From Paracoccaceae bacterium (GTDB taxonomy: Bacteria; Pseudomonadota; Alphaproteobacteria; Rhodobacterales; Rhodobacteraceae), in assembly GCA_014879735.1 (NCBI GenBank), contig JACSRN010000051.1, forward strand, positions 1-53,050: a stretch of 53,050 nt of DNA. Reading direction: 5' to 3'. Positions 7,912 through 18,836 of this stretch are shown here, piece by piece. Both the position numbers and the translations under genes were made by a program. The notes under the pieces are model-generated. The model did not search any database. It was given only the letters and a program-made list of their open reading frames with translations, and had not been told where the DNA came from. How positions within the stretch are numbered: the stretch's first letter is position 1; each line of letters opens with the position of its first letter.

Positions 7912-9516
7912 ATGTGGGATTACGTTAAACTGATCGTGCTTGGCGCGATCGCGGTTGGAGCCGCGATCGCCGCCAATTATGGGCACGATCTGGCCTATAC
8001 GGTCAACGCGATCGAAGTCATGCTTGCAGCAGCCATCGCTTTCGTCGTGGTACTGCGCGGCGTGGGCGAGCCGAAGGTCGTCAATCAGGGAGAATACCTT
8101 GATGGCGTTATCCGGGCGGGTGTGATCGCGACGACCTTTTGGGCCGTGGTGGGCTTTCTGGCGGGTGTGTTCATCGCCTCGCAACTGGCCTTTCCGTGGC
8201 TCAACTTCGAATTCCTCCAGGGAATCGGAAACTTCGGGCGGCTGCGCCCGCTGCACACCAGCGCGGTGATCTTTGCCTTTGGTGGCAATGCGCTGATCAT
8301 GACCGCCTTCTATGTCGTGCAGCGCACCAGTGCGGCGCGGCTCTGGGGCGGCAACCTGGCCTGGTGGGTGTTCTGGGGCTGGCAGCTGGTCATCGTGCTG
8401 GCCGCGACCGGCTATGTGCTGGGCGGCACGCAGTCGAAGGAATATGCCGAACCGACCTGGTATGTCGACTGGCTGCTGACGGTGGTCTGGGTGCTTTACC
8501 TGGCGGTCTATGCCGGCACGCTGATGAAGCGCAAGGAACCCCACATCTATGTGGCGAACTGGTTCTACCTGTCGTTCATCATCACCATCGCCATGCTGCA
8601 CCTTGTGAACAACATGGCGATCCCCGTCTCGCTGCTGTCGAGCCAGTCGGTGCAGGTCACATCGGGCGTGCAGGATGCGATGATCCAATGGTGGTATGGC
8701 CACAACGCCGTGGGCTTCTTCCTGACGGCGGGCTTCCTGGGCATGATGTACTACTTCGTGCCCAAGCAGGCCGAACGGCCGATCTTCAGCTACAAGCTGT
8801 CGATCATCCACTTCTGGGCGCTGATCTTCCTTTATATCTGGGCTGGTCCGCACCACCTGCACTATACCGCGCTGCCCGAATGGGCCGCGACCCTGGGCAT
8901 GGTGTTCTCGGTCATCCTGTGGATGCCCAGCTGGGGCGGCATGATCAACGGCCTGATGACGCTTTCGGGCGCCTGGGACAAGCTGCGCACCGATCCGATC
9001 ATCCGCATGATGGTGGTGGCGGTGGGCTTTTACGGCATGTCCACCTTCGAAGGCCCGATGATGTCGATCAAGTCGGTGAACTCGCTGTCGCATTACACCG
9101 ACTGGACCATCGGTCACGTCCATTCCGGCGCCCTTGGCTGGAACGGCATGATCACCTTCGGCGCGCTGTACTTCCTGACACCGCGCCTGTGGAACCGCGA
9201 GAGCCTCTACAGCCTGAAACTCGTGAGCTGGCACTTCTGGCTCGCCACCATCGGCATCGTTCTCTACGCCTCGTCGATGTGGGTCTCGGGGATCATGGAA
9301 GGCCTGATGTGGCGTGAAGTGGACGCCAACGGCTTCCTGGTGAATGCCTTCGCCGATACGGTGGCGGCCAAGTTCCCGATGAACGTGATCCGTGCCCTCG
9401 GCGGTGCTCTCTACCTCACCGGCGGCCTGATCATGGCCTACAACCTCTGGATGACCGTCCGTGCGCAGCCGGCCAAGGCCCCGGTCAACGCCAACAACTT
9501 CGTTCCGGCGGAATAG
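7912..9516 (+). CDS. ccoN: cbb3-type cytochrome c oxidase subunit I
   Basis: 534 residues, about twelve membrane helices, from ATG 7912 with AAGGGA upstream; an ATG 18 codons earlier lacks support. CcoN is the catalytic subunit of the high-affinity cbb3 oxidase. It carries low-spin haem b and the haem b3-CuB site that reduces oxygen to water while pumping protons. Visible ligand regions are [12 protein letters not shown], the CuB region YGHNAVGFF (His264), the CuB pair in GPHHLHY (His314, His315) and the haem ligands in [12 protein letters not shown] (His402, His404). It is the first gene of ccoNOQP (12 bases to ccoO) behind two Fnr boxes, so low-oxygen induction is expected. Confidence 0.98.
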   Translation: MWDYVKLIVLGAIAVGAAIAANYGHDLAYTVNAIEVMLAAAIAFVVVLRGVGEPKVVNQGEYLDGVIRAGVIATTFWAVVGFLAGVFIASQLAFPWLNFEFLQGIGNFGRLRPLHTSAVIFAFGGNALIMTAFYVVQRTSAARLWGGNLAWWVFWGWQLVIVLAATGYVLGGTQSKEYAEPTWYVDWLLTVVWVLYLAVYAGTLMKRKEPHIYVANWFYLSFIITIAMLHLVNNMAIPVSLLSSQSVQVTSGVQDAMIQWWYGHNAVGFFLTAGFLGMMYYFVPKQAERPIFSYKLSIIHFWALIFLYIWAGPHHLHYTALPEWAATLGMVFSVILWMPSWGGMINGLMTLSGAWDKLRTDPIIRMMVVAVGFYGMSTFEGPMMSIKSVNSLSHYTDWTIGHVHSGALGWNGMITFGALYFLTPRLWNRESLYSLKLVSWHFWLATIGIVLYASSMWVSGIMEGLMWREVDANGFLVNAFADTVAAKFPMNVIRALGGALYLTGGLIMAYNLWMTVRAQPAKAPVNANNFVPAE

Positions 9517-9527
9517 GGGGAAGCGAC

Positions 9528-10277
9528 ATGTCCATTCTTGAAAAGCACAAGAAGGTTGAAACACATGCCACGCTGCTGATGGTCCTGGCGTTCATCGTCG
9601 TGACCATCGGGGGCCTCGTCCAGATCGTTCCGCTGTTCTACATCGAGAACACGATCGAGAAGGTCGATGGCATGCGCCCCTATACGCCGCTGGAACTGGC
9701 CGGGCGCGACATCTATGTCCGCGAGGGTTGCTATGGCTGTCACAGCCAGATGATCCGCCCGATGCGGGATGAGGTGGCGCGCTATGGCCATTACTCGCTT
9801 GCTGCGGAATCGATGTACGACCATCCGTTCCAATGGGGATCGAAACGCACCGGCCCGGATCTGGCCCGTGTGGGCGGCCGCTACTCGGATGAGTGGCACC
9901 GCGATCACCTCTATGATGCCAAGTCCGTGGTCCCGGAATCGGTGATGCCTCCCTATGGCTTCCTCTTCGATCGCGAAATCGACGGGCGCTATATCGAGGG
10001 CGTCGTGAAGACCAATGCGTTCGTCGGTGTGCCCTATACCGAGGATATGATCGCGAACGCCCAGGCCGATTTCGCGGCGCAGGCCGATCCAAACGCCGAT
10101 TCGTCGGGCCTGCAGGAACGCTACGGTTCGGCCGCGATCCAGAACGGCAAGGACGTGAACGTTCGCAACTTCGACGGTCAGCCCGCGCTGACCGAGGGCG
10201 ATGCACTGATCGCCTATCTTCAAGTGCTCGGCACCATGGTCGACTTCTCGACCTTCGTGCCCGATCCGTCGCGGTAA
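9528..10277 (+). CDS. ccoO: cbb3-type cytochrome c oxidase subunit II (mono-haem)
   Basis: 249 residues from ATG 9528. CcoO is a membrane-anchored c-type cytochrome that passes electrons from CcoP to CcoN. An N-terminal anchor (about 15-37, [16 protein letters not shown]) is followed by a periplasmic domain with one haem c motif CYGCH (Cys68, Cys71, His72). [14 protein letters not shown] and VMPPYGFL supply the conserved distal side with the axial Met. It lies 12 bases after ccoN and 9 bases before ccoQ, consistent with co-translation in one operon. Confidence 0.98.
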   Translation: MSILEKHKKVETHATLLMVLAFIVVTIGGLVQIVPLFYIENTIEKVDGMRPYTPLELAGRDIYVREGCYGCHSQMIRPMRDEVARYGHYSLAAESMYDHPFQWGSKRTGPDLARVGGRYSDEWHRDHLYDAKSVVPESVMPPYGFLFDREIDGRYIEGVVKTNAFVGVPYTEDMIANAQADFAAQADPNADSSGLQERYGSAAIQNGKDVNVRNFDGQPALTEGDALIAYLQVLGTMVDFSTFVPDPSR

Positions 10278-10286
10278 GGGGGACCT

Positions 10287-10484
10287 ATGGAGACCTATAC
10301 TTTGCTGCGACAGCTGGCCGACAGCTGGGGGATGCTGCTGATGCTGCTGCTGTTTGCCGGTGTGATGCTCTGGGCCTTCCGCCCAGGCAGCCGGCAGGTG
10401 CACAGCGACATCGCCAACTCGATCTTCCGCAACGAGCGCAAGCCGGTTGCGGAAGCCACGAAACCTGACCGGACGGAGGCGTGA
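10287..10484 (+). CDS. ccoQ: cbb3-type oxidase subunit CcoQ (FixQ)
   Basis: 65 residues from ATG 10287 ([15 protein letters not shown]) with GGGGGACC as ribosome site. One membrane helix (about 14-31, [17 protein letters not shown]) is followed by the conserved FRPGSR segment and a polar cytoplasmic tail. CcoQ is a small non-catalytic subunit that helps stabilise the CcoN-CcoP complex; in Rhodobacter it is also tied to signalling of oxidase activity. Its stop is one base before the ccoP ATG. Order N-O-Q-P is standard. Confidence 0.95.
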   Translation: METYTLLRQLADSWGMLLMLLLFAGVMLWAFRPGSRQVHSDIANSIFRNERKPVAEATKPDRTEA

Positions 10485-10485
10485 C

Positions 10486-11364
10486 ATGTGCGCCAAGAAA
10501 GTAACGAAGGTCCAGGGCCAAGTCCCGACGACCGGCCATTCCTGGGATGGCATCGAGGAACTTGACAACCCGATGCCGCGCTGGTGGGTCTGGGTGTTCT
10601 ACGTGACCATCATCTGGGGGATCGGCTATACCATCGCCTATCCCGCTTGGCCGCTGATTCACGGGGCGACCAAGGGCCTGCTGGGCTACAACGACCGCGT
10701 GGCCGTTGCGGCTGAAATCCAGACCTGGGACGACAAGAACGCCGAGATCAAGGCCCAGCTCATCTCGACCGATCTGGGCGCGATCAAGGACGATCCGACC
10801 CTGGCGAGCTATGCCGAGAACGCAGGCGCGGCGGTGTTCCGCACCTACTGCGCCCAGTGCCACGGTGCCGGTGCCGCCGGGGTGCAAAGCCTGGGCTATC
10901 CGAACCTGCTCGACAACGACTGGCTCTGGGGCGGCACGCTGGACGACATCCTGACGACAGTGACGCACGGCATCCGCAACACGACCGACGCCGATGCACG
11001 CTATTCGGAAATGCCGAAATGGGGCGTGGACGGGCTGCTGGAGGATGCCCAGATCGACGATGTGACGCAGTATGTCCTGCAGATCTCGGGGCAGGACCAC
11101 GACGCCGCCAAGGCGGCGGCGGGCCAGCAACTCTACATCGACAACTGCGCCAGTTGCCATGGTGAGACTGGCGAGGGCGACAGGGCGCAGGGGGCCCCGA
11201 ACCTGGTCGACAAGATCTGGCTTTACGGCAGCACGCCGGAAGCGATCCACCAGTCGATCTACTACTCCCGCTTCGGCGTGATGCCCGACTGGGGCGCGCG
11301 TCTTTCGGAAGACCAGATCCGCGCGGTGGCCTATTACGTCCATGCGCTGGGTGGCGGTGAATAG
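10486..11364 (+). CDS. ccoP: cbb3-type cytochrome c oxidase subunit III (di-haem)
   Basis: 292 residues from ATG 10486, one base after ccoQ. CcoP is the electron entry subunit: it takes electrons from soluble or membrane-bound cytochrome c and delivers them to CcoO. The conserved [18 protein letters not shown] segment (17-34) precedes a membrane helix (about 34-56). Two haem c motifs follow: CAQCH (122-126) and CASCH (221-225), each with a downstream Met region (EMPKWG, VMPDWG). It is the last gene of the operon; a stem with a UUCG loop follows 22 bases later. Confidence 0.98.
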   Translation: MCAKKVTKVQGQVPTTGHSWDGIEELDNPMPRWWVWVFYVTIIWGIGYTIAYPAWPLIHGATKGLLGYNDRVAVAAEIQTWDDKNAEIKAQLISTDLGAIKDDPTLASYAENAGAAVFRTYCAQCHGAGAAGVQSLGYPNLLDNDWLWGGTLDDILTTVTHGIRNTTDADARYSEMPKWGVDGLLEDAQIDDVTQYVLQISGQDHDAAKAAAGQQLYIDNCASCHGETGEGDRAQGAPNLVDKIWLYGSTPEAIHQSIYYSRFGVMPDWGARLSEDQIRAVAYYVHALGGGE

Positions 11365-11385
11365 GGCCTTTGCCGGCCTGATCGG

Positions 11386-11410
11386 AAGGGGCCCTTCGGG
11401 GCCCCTTTTC
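11386..11410 (+). terminator. intrinsic terminator of ccoNOQP (UUCG tetraloop)
   Basis: A perfect nine-base-pair stem, AAGGGGCCC and GGGCCCCTT, encloses the loop TTCG and runs into TTTTC. It is the best-formed terminator in the window and separates ccoNOQP from ccoGHIS. Confidence 0.9.
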
Positions 11411-11439
11411 CATACAGACACCCGAAAACGCGGGACGAA

Positions 11440-11453
11440 TTGATGCAGGTCAA
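11440..11453. promoter_or_regulatory. Fnr-type box, upstream copy in the ccoP-ccoG gap
   Basis: TTGATGCAGGTCAA fits the Fnr consensus but ends 286 bases before the ccoG start, with a second perfect box much closer to ccoG. It therefore may serve another, unannotated transcript in this 375-base gap. No convincing coding frame was seen between the two boxes. Confidence 0.65.
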
Positions 11454-11668
11454 GGCACCCCGGCCCGAATCCGCTCAGGCTATCGGCAACCGGTGCTGCA
11501 AGGCCCGGCCCGCTCCGGCATCCCTTCCTGTTCGCGCGTTTCCTTGGGATGTCGGAGCGTCTTTCCCGATCTGCCCGGCCCCCGGGGGGCTACAGAATCC
11601 ATGCGACTGCGGCAAATGATCCCGACCGTAGGCAAGGGGGTCGAAAACCCGTATCGTCGATGAGATTA

Positions 11669-11682
11669 TTGACGCAGGTCAA
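11669..11682. promoter_or_regulatory. Fnr-type box upstream of ccoG
   Basis: TTGACGCAGGTCAA followed by GG fits the consensus. It ends 57 bases before the GTG start of ccoG, leaving room for a class II promoter start about 41 bases downstream of its centre. It is the likely oxygen-dependent switch for ccoGHIS. Confidence 0.8.
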
Positions 11683-11739
11683 GGTCGGGGAGGCAACCTC
11701 CGACCATATACGGCCAGACCCCGAATGCCGGAGAGTTCC

Positions 11740-13173
11740 GTGAGCAATCCAGAAGTCAACCCGCCGAGCCTCTATGCGGCGCGCGAGCCGATCTTCCCCC
11801 GTCGCGTGAAAGGTGCCTTCCGTACTGCCAAGTGGTGGATCATGGCCATCACGCTTGGCATCTACTACGTCACCCCGTGGATCCGCTGGGACCGCGGACC
11901 GAACCTGCCCGACCAGGCGGTTCTGGTCGATCTGGCGAACCGACGGTTCTTCTTCTTCATGATCGAGATCTGGCCGCACGAATTCTACTTCGTCGCGGGC
12001 CTTCTGGTCATGGCGGGCCTTGGCCTCTTTCTCTTCACCTCGGCCGCCGGGCGGGTCTGGTGCGGCTATGCCTGCCCGCAAACCGTCTGGACCGACCTGT
12101 TCATTCTGGTCGAACGCTGGGTCGAGGGCGACCGCAATGCCCGCATCCGCCTGTTTCGCCAGAAATGGGATGCCGAGAAGGCTCGCAAGCGCCTGCTGAA
12201 ATGGACGCTCTGGCTTCTGATCGGGCTCGCCACCGGCGGCGCCTGGGTGTTCTACTTTACCGATGCGCCGACGCTGGCCTATGACCTTCTGACCGGCCAG
12301 GCCCATCCGGTGGCCTATCTCACGATGTTCATCCTTACCCTCACGACGTTTGCCTTCGGCGGCTTTGCGCGGGAACAGATCTGCATCTATGCCTGCCCCT
12401 GGCCGCGCATCCAGGCGGCGATGATGGACGAAGACACCATCACCATCGCCTATCGGGAATGGCGCGGAGAGCCGCGTGGCAAGCAGAACGTGGCGGGCAA
12501 CGGCGATTGCATCGACTGCATGGCCTGCGTGAACGTCTGCCCGATGGGCATCGACATCCGCAACGGCCAGCAGCTTGCCTGCATCACCTGCGGCCTGTGC
12601 ATCGACGCCTGCAATGACATCATGGACAAGATCGGCAAGCCGCGCGAGCTGATCGGCTATCTTGCGCTGACCGACGAGACGCGCGAACGCGCCGGCGAGC
12701 CGCCGCAATCGGCCTGGAAACACGTCTTCCGGCCGCGCATCCTGCTTTATACCGCCTTGTGGAGCGCGATCGGCGTCGGGCTGGTGGTGGCGTTGTTCCT
12801 GCGCGCCGCGATCGACGTGAACGTGACCCCCGTCCGCAACCCCACCTATGTGACGCTGTCGGACGGGACGATCCGCAATACCTATGACCTTCGCCTCCGC
12901 AACCAGCATGGCGAGGAACGCTGGTTCCAGATCACGGTCGATGCGCCCGAACCGCTGGGTCTGGGCATCGAGGGGGCCGAAGGCGCCCGCGTGCTGGTGG
13001 CGGCGAACGAGACGGCGCAGGTCCGCGTCTACGTCACCGCGCCACCCGACAGCGCGGCTGCCGGGGCCGGTCGCACCGACATCACGCTATGGGTTTCCGA
13101 CGAGGGCACCGAGACCGACGAAGGCACCGACCGGGTGGCCAAGACAACCGTGTTCAACGGAACGGGGGAATGA
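11740..13173 (+). CDS. ccoG: cbb3 oxidase maturation protein CcoG (polyferredoxin, Cu reductase)
   Basis: 477 residues if read from GTG 11740, which has GGAGAG four bases upstream; an ATG five codons earlier (11725) lacks a ribosome site. CcoG (RdxA/FixG) is a membrane protein with two [4Fe-4S] clusters that reduces Cu(II) to Cu(I) for delivery to the oxidase. Several membrane helices are visible. CGYACPQTVW carries a Cys pair near the third helix, and the ferredoxin domain has two sets of spaced cysteines (CIDCMACVNVCP and CITCGLCIDAC). A C-terminal periplasmic beta domain of FixG type follows. It begins the ccoGHIS operon and is four bases upstream of ccoH. Confidence 0.95.
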   Translation: MSNPEVNPPSLYAAREPIFPRRVKGAFRTAKWWIMAITLGIYYVTPWIRWDRGPNLPDQAVLVDLANRRFFFFMIEIWPHEFYFVAGLLVMAGLGLFLFTSAAGRVWCGYACPQTVWTDLFILVERWVEGDRNARIRLFRQKWDAEKARKRLLKWTLWLLIGLATGGAWVFYFTDAPTLAYDLLTGQAHPVAYLTMFILTLTTFAFGGFAREQICIYACPWPRIQAAMMDEDTITIAYREWRGEPRGKQNVAGNGDCIDCMACVNVCPMGIDIRNGQQLACITCGLCIDACNDIMDKIGKPRELIGYLALTDETRERAGEPPQSAWKHVFRPRILLYTALWSAIGVGLVVALFLRAAIDVNVTPVRNPTYVTLSDGTIRNTYDLRLRNQHGEERWFQITVDAPEPLGLGIEGAEGARVLVAANETAQVRVYVTAPPDSAAAGAGRTDITLWVSDEGTETDEGTDRVAKTTVFNGTGE

Positions 13174-13177
13174 TCCG

Positions 13178-13630
13178 ATGGCAGAGTTGAAGGGCAGCCA
13201 TGTGCTTGCGATTGCGGTGGGGGCCTTCGGGATCATCATCGGCGTCAATCTCCTGATGGCCTACAAGGCCATCAGCACCTTTCCCGGGCTGGAGGTCGAG
13301 AACTCCTATGTCGCCAGCCAGGAGTTCGACCGGCTGCGGGCGGCGCAGAAAGACCTCGGCTGGTCGTTCGACTATGGCTACCAGGCAGGACGGTTGACGC
13401 TGGCCTTCACCGACAAGGCGGGAACGCCGCTCCAGGTTGGCGAGCTTGAGGTGCTGGTCGGGCGCACGACCGAAGCCAAGGATGATGTGACGCCAGAGTT
13501 CACCTGGCTGAACGGCAGCTACGAGGCGACCGTGCCGCTGCAGCCGGGGCGCTGGATGATCCGCATCCGCGCGAAATCGGCCGATGGCACGCTGTTCCAG
13601 AAACGCGACGAATTTTCGGTGAGGGGCTAG
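13178..13630 (+). CDS. ccoH: cbb3 oxidase assembly protein CcoH (FixH)
   Basis: 150 residues from ATG 13178, four bases after ccoG. One N-terminal membrane helix (about 8-29, VLAIAVGAFGIIIGVNLLMAY) is followed by a periplasmic beta domain of the FixH family (VENSYVASQEFDRL is a conserved segment). CcoH is needed for stable assembly of the cbb3 complex and interacts with CcoN; a copper-related role has been suggested. It lies two bases upstream of ccoI and shares its transcript. Length is typical. Confidence 0.93.
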   Translation: MAELKGSHVLAIAVGAFGIIIGVNLLMAYKAISTFPGLEVENSYVASQEFDRLRAAQKDLGWSFDYGYQAGRLTLAFTDKAGTPLQVGELEVLVGRTTEAKDDVTPEFTWLNGSYEATVPLQPGRWMIRIRAKSADGTLFQKRDEFSVRG

Positions 13631-13632
13631 AA

Positions 13633-15849
13633 ATGACGATCACGGGCGAGAGGTTCGAGGTCGAGGCGCCGCGAGGCGGCGGGATCTCGGCCTGTCCGGC
13701 CTGCATCGCGGCACCCTCGGCTGAACGCCTGGCTGCCATGGCGGCGCCCGCCGATGCCCGGATCATGCTGTCGCTGCCCGAGGCGCATTGCGCCATCTGC
13801 ATCTCCACGGTCGAGCAGGCCGTCGCGGCCATGCCCGGCGTCCGGTCGGCCCGGTTGAACCTGACGCTGAAGCGGCTGTCGGTCGAGGCCGATCCGCAGA
13901 TCACCGCGGCCGACCTTATCCCCGTGATCAATGGTGTCGGCTACGAGGCCCATGAACTCGATCCGGGTCTGCTGTCGACGACCGAGACCGAACGGCAAGG
14001 CCGCGACCTTCTGATGCGCCTGGGCGTGGCGTTCTTCTCGATGATGAACGTCATGCTGCTGTCGGTTGCCGTCTGGTCGGGGGCCGAGGGGGCAACGCGC
14101 GATCTGTTCCACTGGATTTCCGGCGCCATCGCCATCCCGACGGTGATCTTTTCGGGCCAGCCCTTCTTCAAGTCGGCCTGGCGCAGCCTGAAAGCCGGAC
14201 GGCTGGGCATGGATGTGCCGATCAGCCTGGCGCTGATCCTGGCCACGTCGATCTCGCTTTATGAAACTGTCCGGTCCGGCCATCACGCCTATTTCGACGC
14301 CGCCGTGATGCTGGCGTTCTTCCTTCTTCTCGGCCGGTATCTGGACCATCGGACCCGCGCCATCGCGCGTTCGGCGGCGCAGGAACTGGCCGCGCTGGAG
14401 GTGCCGCGCGCCCTGGTGATCGAGGCCGGTGCCGAGATCCTGAAACCCATTTCCGAGGTGGCGACGGGCGATCTGGTTCTGGTGCGGCCCGGCGGTCGCA
14501 TGCCGGTGGATGGCGTGGTGGTGTCCGGCGCCTCGGAAATCGACCGCAGCCTTCTGACCGGCGAAAGCCTGCCGGTTCCCGCGGCCGAAGGCACCGTGGT
14601 CTCGGCCGGCGAGGTCAACCTGACCGGCCCGCTGACCCTGCGGGTCACGGCGGCGGGCAAGGATTCCAGCCTGCACCGCATGGCAGATCTGGTTGCCGTG
14701 GCCGAGGCGGCAAAGACCCGCTACACCAGCCTCGCCGAACGGGCTGCAAGCTGGTATTCGCCGCTGGTCCATATCCTGTCGTTCTCGGCCTTCGGCTTCT
14801 GGATGTGGAAGACCGGCGGCGACCTGCGCTATGCGATCAACATCTCGGCCGCCGTGCTGATCATCACCTGTCCCTGCGCACTGGGCCTGGCGGTGCCGGC
14901 CGTGGTGACGGCGGCCAGTGGCCAATTGTTCCGCAAGGGTTTGCTGATCAAGCACGGTACCGCGCTGGAGCGACTGGCCGAGGTGGATTGCGTGGTCTTC
15001 GACAAGACCGGCACGCTGACGCTGGGCACGCCGGAGCCGGCGAACCTGTCCGATCATCCCGATGCCGCGATCGAAGTCGCGCTGGCGCTGGCTTCGGCCT
15101 CGTCGCATCCGCTGGCCCGTGCCCTGGCCGAGGGCGCCCGCGCGCGCGGTCTGCGCCCCGCGCGGGTGGAGGATATCCGCGAGATGCCGGGCCATGGCAT
15201 CGAAGGCCGCTGGAAGGGCCGCCGGGTGCGGTTGGGCCGCGCCGAATGGTGCGGGACCGAGGGCGTGGCGGAAACCGCGACCTATCTTGCCACCGGCGAG
15301 GGCGCGCCCCGCGCCTTTACCTTTATCGACCGGCTGCGGCCCGGTGCGGCCGAGGTGGTCGGGGCGCTGCGCCAGTCGGGGCACCAGGTCGTGCTGCTGT
15401 CGGGTGACACGCCTGCAGTGGTCGGCGCGCTGGCCCGGCGGCTGGGGATCGAGGATTGGTCGGCCCAGGTCCTGCCGGCCGAGAAGGCGGCCCGCGTCGC
15501 GGATCTGAAGGATGCCGGCCGCAAGGTGCTGATGGTGGGCGACGGGCTCAACGACACGGCGGCGCTGGCGGCCGCGCATGTCTCGATCAGCCCGGCCACC
15601 GCGCTTGACGCGGCGCGGGTGGCCTCCGATATCGTGCTTCTGGGCCGCGACATGGCACCCATTGCCGATGCCTTGCGCATCAGCCGCCAGGCCCGGCGTC
15701 GCATTGTCGAGAATTTCGGCATATCCGCCGGCTACAATGTGATCGCCGTGCCGCTGGCGCTGGCCGGGCATGCGACCCCGCTGGCGGCGGCGCTGGCGAT
15801 GTCGCTGTCGTCGATCACCGTGTCGCTGAACGCGCTGAGGCTGAAATAA
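13633..15849 (+). CDS. ccoI: P1B-type copper ATPase CcoI (FixI)
   Basis: 738 residues from ATG 13633. CcoI moves Cu(I) across the inner membrane for insertion into the binuclear site of cbb3 oxidase. An N-terminal CPAC motif (21-24), typical of FixI-type pumps, is followed by one heavy-metal-associated domain whose metal pair is CAIC (53-56) instead of the common MxCxxC. Other signatures: TGES (309-312), the membrane Cu site CPC (413-415), phosphorylated Asp457 in DKTGTLT, and the hinge GDGLND (Asp637). Eight membrane helices are expected. The stop overlaps the ccoS start by one base (TAATG). Confidence 0.97.
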   Translation: MTITGERFEVEAPRGGGISACPACIAAPSAERLAAMAAPADARIMLSLPEAHCAICISTVEQAVAAMPGVRSARLNLTLKRLSVEADPQITAADLIPVINGVGYEAHELDPGLLSTTETERQGRDLLMRLGVAFFSMMNVMLLSVAVWSGAEGATRDLFHWISGAIAIPTVIFSGQPFFKSAWRSLKAGRLGMDVPISLALILATSISLYETVRSGHHAYFDAAVMLAFFLLLGRYLDHRTRAIARSAAQELAALEVPRALVIEAGAEILKPISEVATGDLVLVRPGGRMPVDGVVVSGASEIDRSLLTGESLPVPAAEGTVVSAGEVNLTGPLTLRVTAAGKDSSLHRMADLVAVAEAAKTRYTSLAERAASWYSPLVHILSFSAFGFWMWKTGGDLRYAINISAAVLIITCPCALGLAVPAVVTAASGQLFRKGLLIKHGTALERLAEVDCVVFDKTGTLTLGTPEPANLSDHPDAAIEVALALASASSHPLARALAEGARARGLRPARVEDIREMPGHGIEGRWKGRRVRLGRAEWCGTEGVAETATYLATGEGAPRAFTFIDRLRPGAAEVVGALRQSGHQVVLLSGDTPAVVGALARRLGIEDWSAQVLPAEKAARVADLKDAGRKVLMVGDGLNDTAALAAAHVSISPATALDAARVASDIVLLGRDMAPIADALRISRQARRRIVENFGISAGYNVIAVPLALAGHATPLAAALAMSLSSITVSLNALRLK

Positions 15850-16003
15850 TGGAAATCCTCGGCATTCTGATTCCGGTCTCGCTGTTCTTGGGCTTCATCG
15901 GCCTTGTCGCCTTCATCTGGGCGATGAAGAATCGGCAGTTCGACGATCCGCAGGGCGATGCGAACCGCATCCTGACCAAGGATTGGGACGACCGGCCGAA
16001 ACC

Positions 16004-16007
<4 letters not shown>
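15849..16007 (+). CDS. ccoS: cbb3 oxidase assembly protein CcoS (FixS)
   Basis: 52 residues from ATG 15849, whose first base is the last base of the ccoI stop. One membrane helix (about 4-27, LGILIPVSLFLGFIGLVAF) is followed by the family signature FIWAMKNRQFDDPQGDA and a short acidic tail. CcoS is required to insert cofactors (haem b3 and CuB) into CcoN. Its TAG stop at 16005-16007 overlaps the TAG of the convergent hydrolase gene. Confidence 0.95.
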
Positions 16008-16686
<679 letters not shown>

Positions 16687-16690
<4 letters not shown>

Positions 16691-18639
16691 GCCGGACCCT
16701 GAGCCTCGCAGGCCTGTCCGCGGGCGCGGATCCGGCGGCAGGCCAGATCGGCCTGGTCCGCGGTGAGCCCCAGGAAGGTTGCGCGATACTTGCCGCTGCG
16801 CTCGGTGATCTTGCGGGTGCCGCCCTCCAGCGTTGCACTTTCGGCGATGCCGGTCTTGGTCAGCGTGCGCTCGGCCTCGCTGCGCGAGATGAAGGCACCG
16901 ACATTGACGCTCCATTGCGCACCGCCCGAGGTGGATTTCGACACGACGACCAGCGCCTCGGCATCTTCGGGGGCGACCGCTGCAACCTCGACCGAGTCGA
17001 AGATCGGCGCGGCACGGGCGGGGGTTTCTCCGGCCGGGTCGGTGGCGGGGGCAGAGACGGTTTCGATCGCCTGAACCTCGGCCAGAACCTCGGGCATCGC
17101 GGCCTCTGCGAAGGCTTCGGTCTCGGCCTCGGCCAGGACGATGGGGCCTGCCGTTTCGGCCGGCGCGACTGTTTCCAGCGGCGGGGCTGCGGCCAGCACG
17201 GTCTCGGGTTCCGGGGCCGGCGGCGGTGTCACCGCGGGCGCCGCCGCCGCGATCTCCGTTGCGGCTTCTGCAGCCGAGGCTTGCGGCATCTCGGGGCGGG
17301 GTTCGGGCCGCAGCGTCGCCAGTCGGGACTCGGCCTCGGGCATGGGCGCCGGTGCGGGTGTCTCGGCGGGCGCTGCGCCATCGGCCAGCGCCGTCGCCTG
17401 CGCCTCCAGCGTGCCGGGAGGCGGCGCCGGGGTTGCGGTGGCGGTGGCACCTTCGTCGATGACGCCCTCTTCGATCAGGGCGGCGATCTCGGCCGGCGTG
17501 TCGGTGTGCTCGACCTCGGCCAACGCCAGCGCCTGGGCCTCGAATGTGCCATCGGGCGGCGGCGGTGCGGTTGCTTCGGCCAGCGCCGAATCGACGCCTT
17601 CGGCAATGGCCAGAGCCAGCGCAGCGGGCACTTCCGGTTGCGGTTCGGACAGGCCCGGCCGCGGCCGCGGTCGCAGCGAGCGCGTCACCAGGCCGGTCAC
17701 GCGGATGGTCTTGGCCGAGCCGCCCTCCACCCCCGGCTCGTCGATCGCCGCCGGTGCGGCCTCGGCCACCAATGCGCTTTCGGGCGGCAGCGGCGCCGGC
17801 TCTGGCGTTGCGGTGCGGGTACGCTTCTTGGCCAGCGAAAAGCCCAGGTCCATCAGTTCGGCCATCTTGGCATTGCGCGCGGCGGTCGAGGGGCCGCCGA
17901 AGATCGTCGCGATGATTCGTACATTGCCGCGCTTGGCCGAGGCAGTCAGGTTGAAACCGGCGGCGACGGTGTAGCCGGTCTTGATGCCGTCGGCGCCTTC
18001 GTAGGCATCCAGGAAGCGGGTGTTGGTGTTGCGCACCTGGGCCATGCCGGCATCGGCGGTGCGGCGCGCGAACAGGCCGTAGTATTGCGGGAAATCGTAG
18101 AACAGATGGCGGCCGAGCACGGTCATGTCGCGGGCGGTCGACAGATGGCCCTCGGCGGTCAGGCCATTGGGGTTCTTGAAGGTGGTGCTTTTCATGCCCA
18201 GCGCGCGGGCGGTCTTGGTCATCCGCTTGGCGAAGGCGGCCTCCGAGCCCTTGCCGATATGCTCGCCGATGGCCATGGCGGCATCATTTGCGGATTTGAT
18301 CGCCGCGGCACGGATCAGGTAGCGCATCGCGATCTTCTGCCCCGGCTTCAGCCCCAGCCGCGAGGGAACCTGCGCGGCGGCATGTTTCGAGACCGTGACC
18401 GTGGTGTCGAGCGACATGCGGCCGGCCTCGATCTCCTGGAACGCGATGTAGAGCGTCATCATCTTGGTCAGCGAGGCCGGGTGCAGCCGCGTGTCGGCAT
18501 TCTTCTGCCACAATGTCTCGCCACTTCGGGCGTCCATGACGATGGCCGCGAAGGGTGCCGCCTGGACGGTGCCCGTCAATGCGAAGAATGCGATCAACAT
18601 CGCGAAGCTGCGGAAAACCCGCCCGACAAGTGCATACAC
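16687..18639 (-). CDS. D-alanyl-D-alanine carboxypeptidase with C-terminal SPOR domain
   Basis: 650 residues from GTG 18639, chosen because AAAAGGAAC lies upstream and the reading begins with a signal peptide (cut near residue 27, TVQAA). It belongs to the class A low-molecular-weight penicillin-binding proteins of the PBP5/6 type that trim the terminal D-Ala from cell wall stem peptides. Catalytic motifs: SLTK (Ser56-Lys59), SAN (116-118), KTG (220-222). The domain ends by about 290. A very long Ala/Pro/Glu-rich linker (about 300-560) follows, then a SPOR domain (about 568-645, WSVNVGAFISRSEAE) that binds denuded glycan at the septum. The length is well above ordinary PBP5 because of the linker and SPOR domain. 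Confidence 0.93.
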
Positions 18640-18798
18640 TTTGCCGTTCCTTTTGCCTGTCCTCGGGTTCCATTTTTCGGAACCTCATTTCTGCCGAAAT
18701 GGAGGCTAGCACAGCGGATAGAGTCGGAAAACCTGCAAATTCCAATGACTTTCGCGGAACAGTTCACCTTGTGGCCACGGTGCTGCACCTCGGTACAG

Positions 18799-18823
18799 GC
18801 CGGCGCAGATGTTGGGCGCCGGC
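18799..18823 (-). other. hairpin downstream of the HAD hydrolase gene
   Basis: Eight-base arms GCCGGCGC and GCGCCGGC enclose nine bases just past the stop at 18837. It lacks a T-tract, so termination is possible but unproven. Confidence 0.35.
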
Positions 18824-18836
18824 TGCATCGCGCCCC

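Noticed and set aside
7687-9564. Long open frame on the minus strand opposite ccoN
   Set aside because: His/Arg/Gln-rich composition with no family motif, exactly antisense to an unmistakable oxidase gene; a shadow of GC-rich codon use.
13627-15771. Long open frame on the minus strand opposite ccoI
   Set aside because: Antisense to a complete P-type ATPase; Arg/His/Gln-rich with no recognisable domain.
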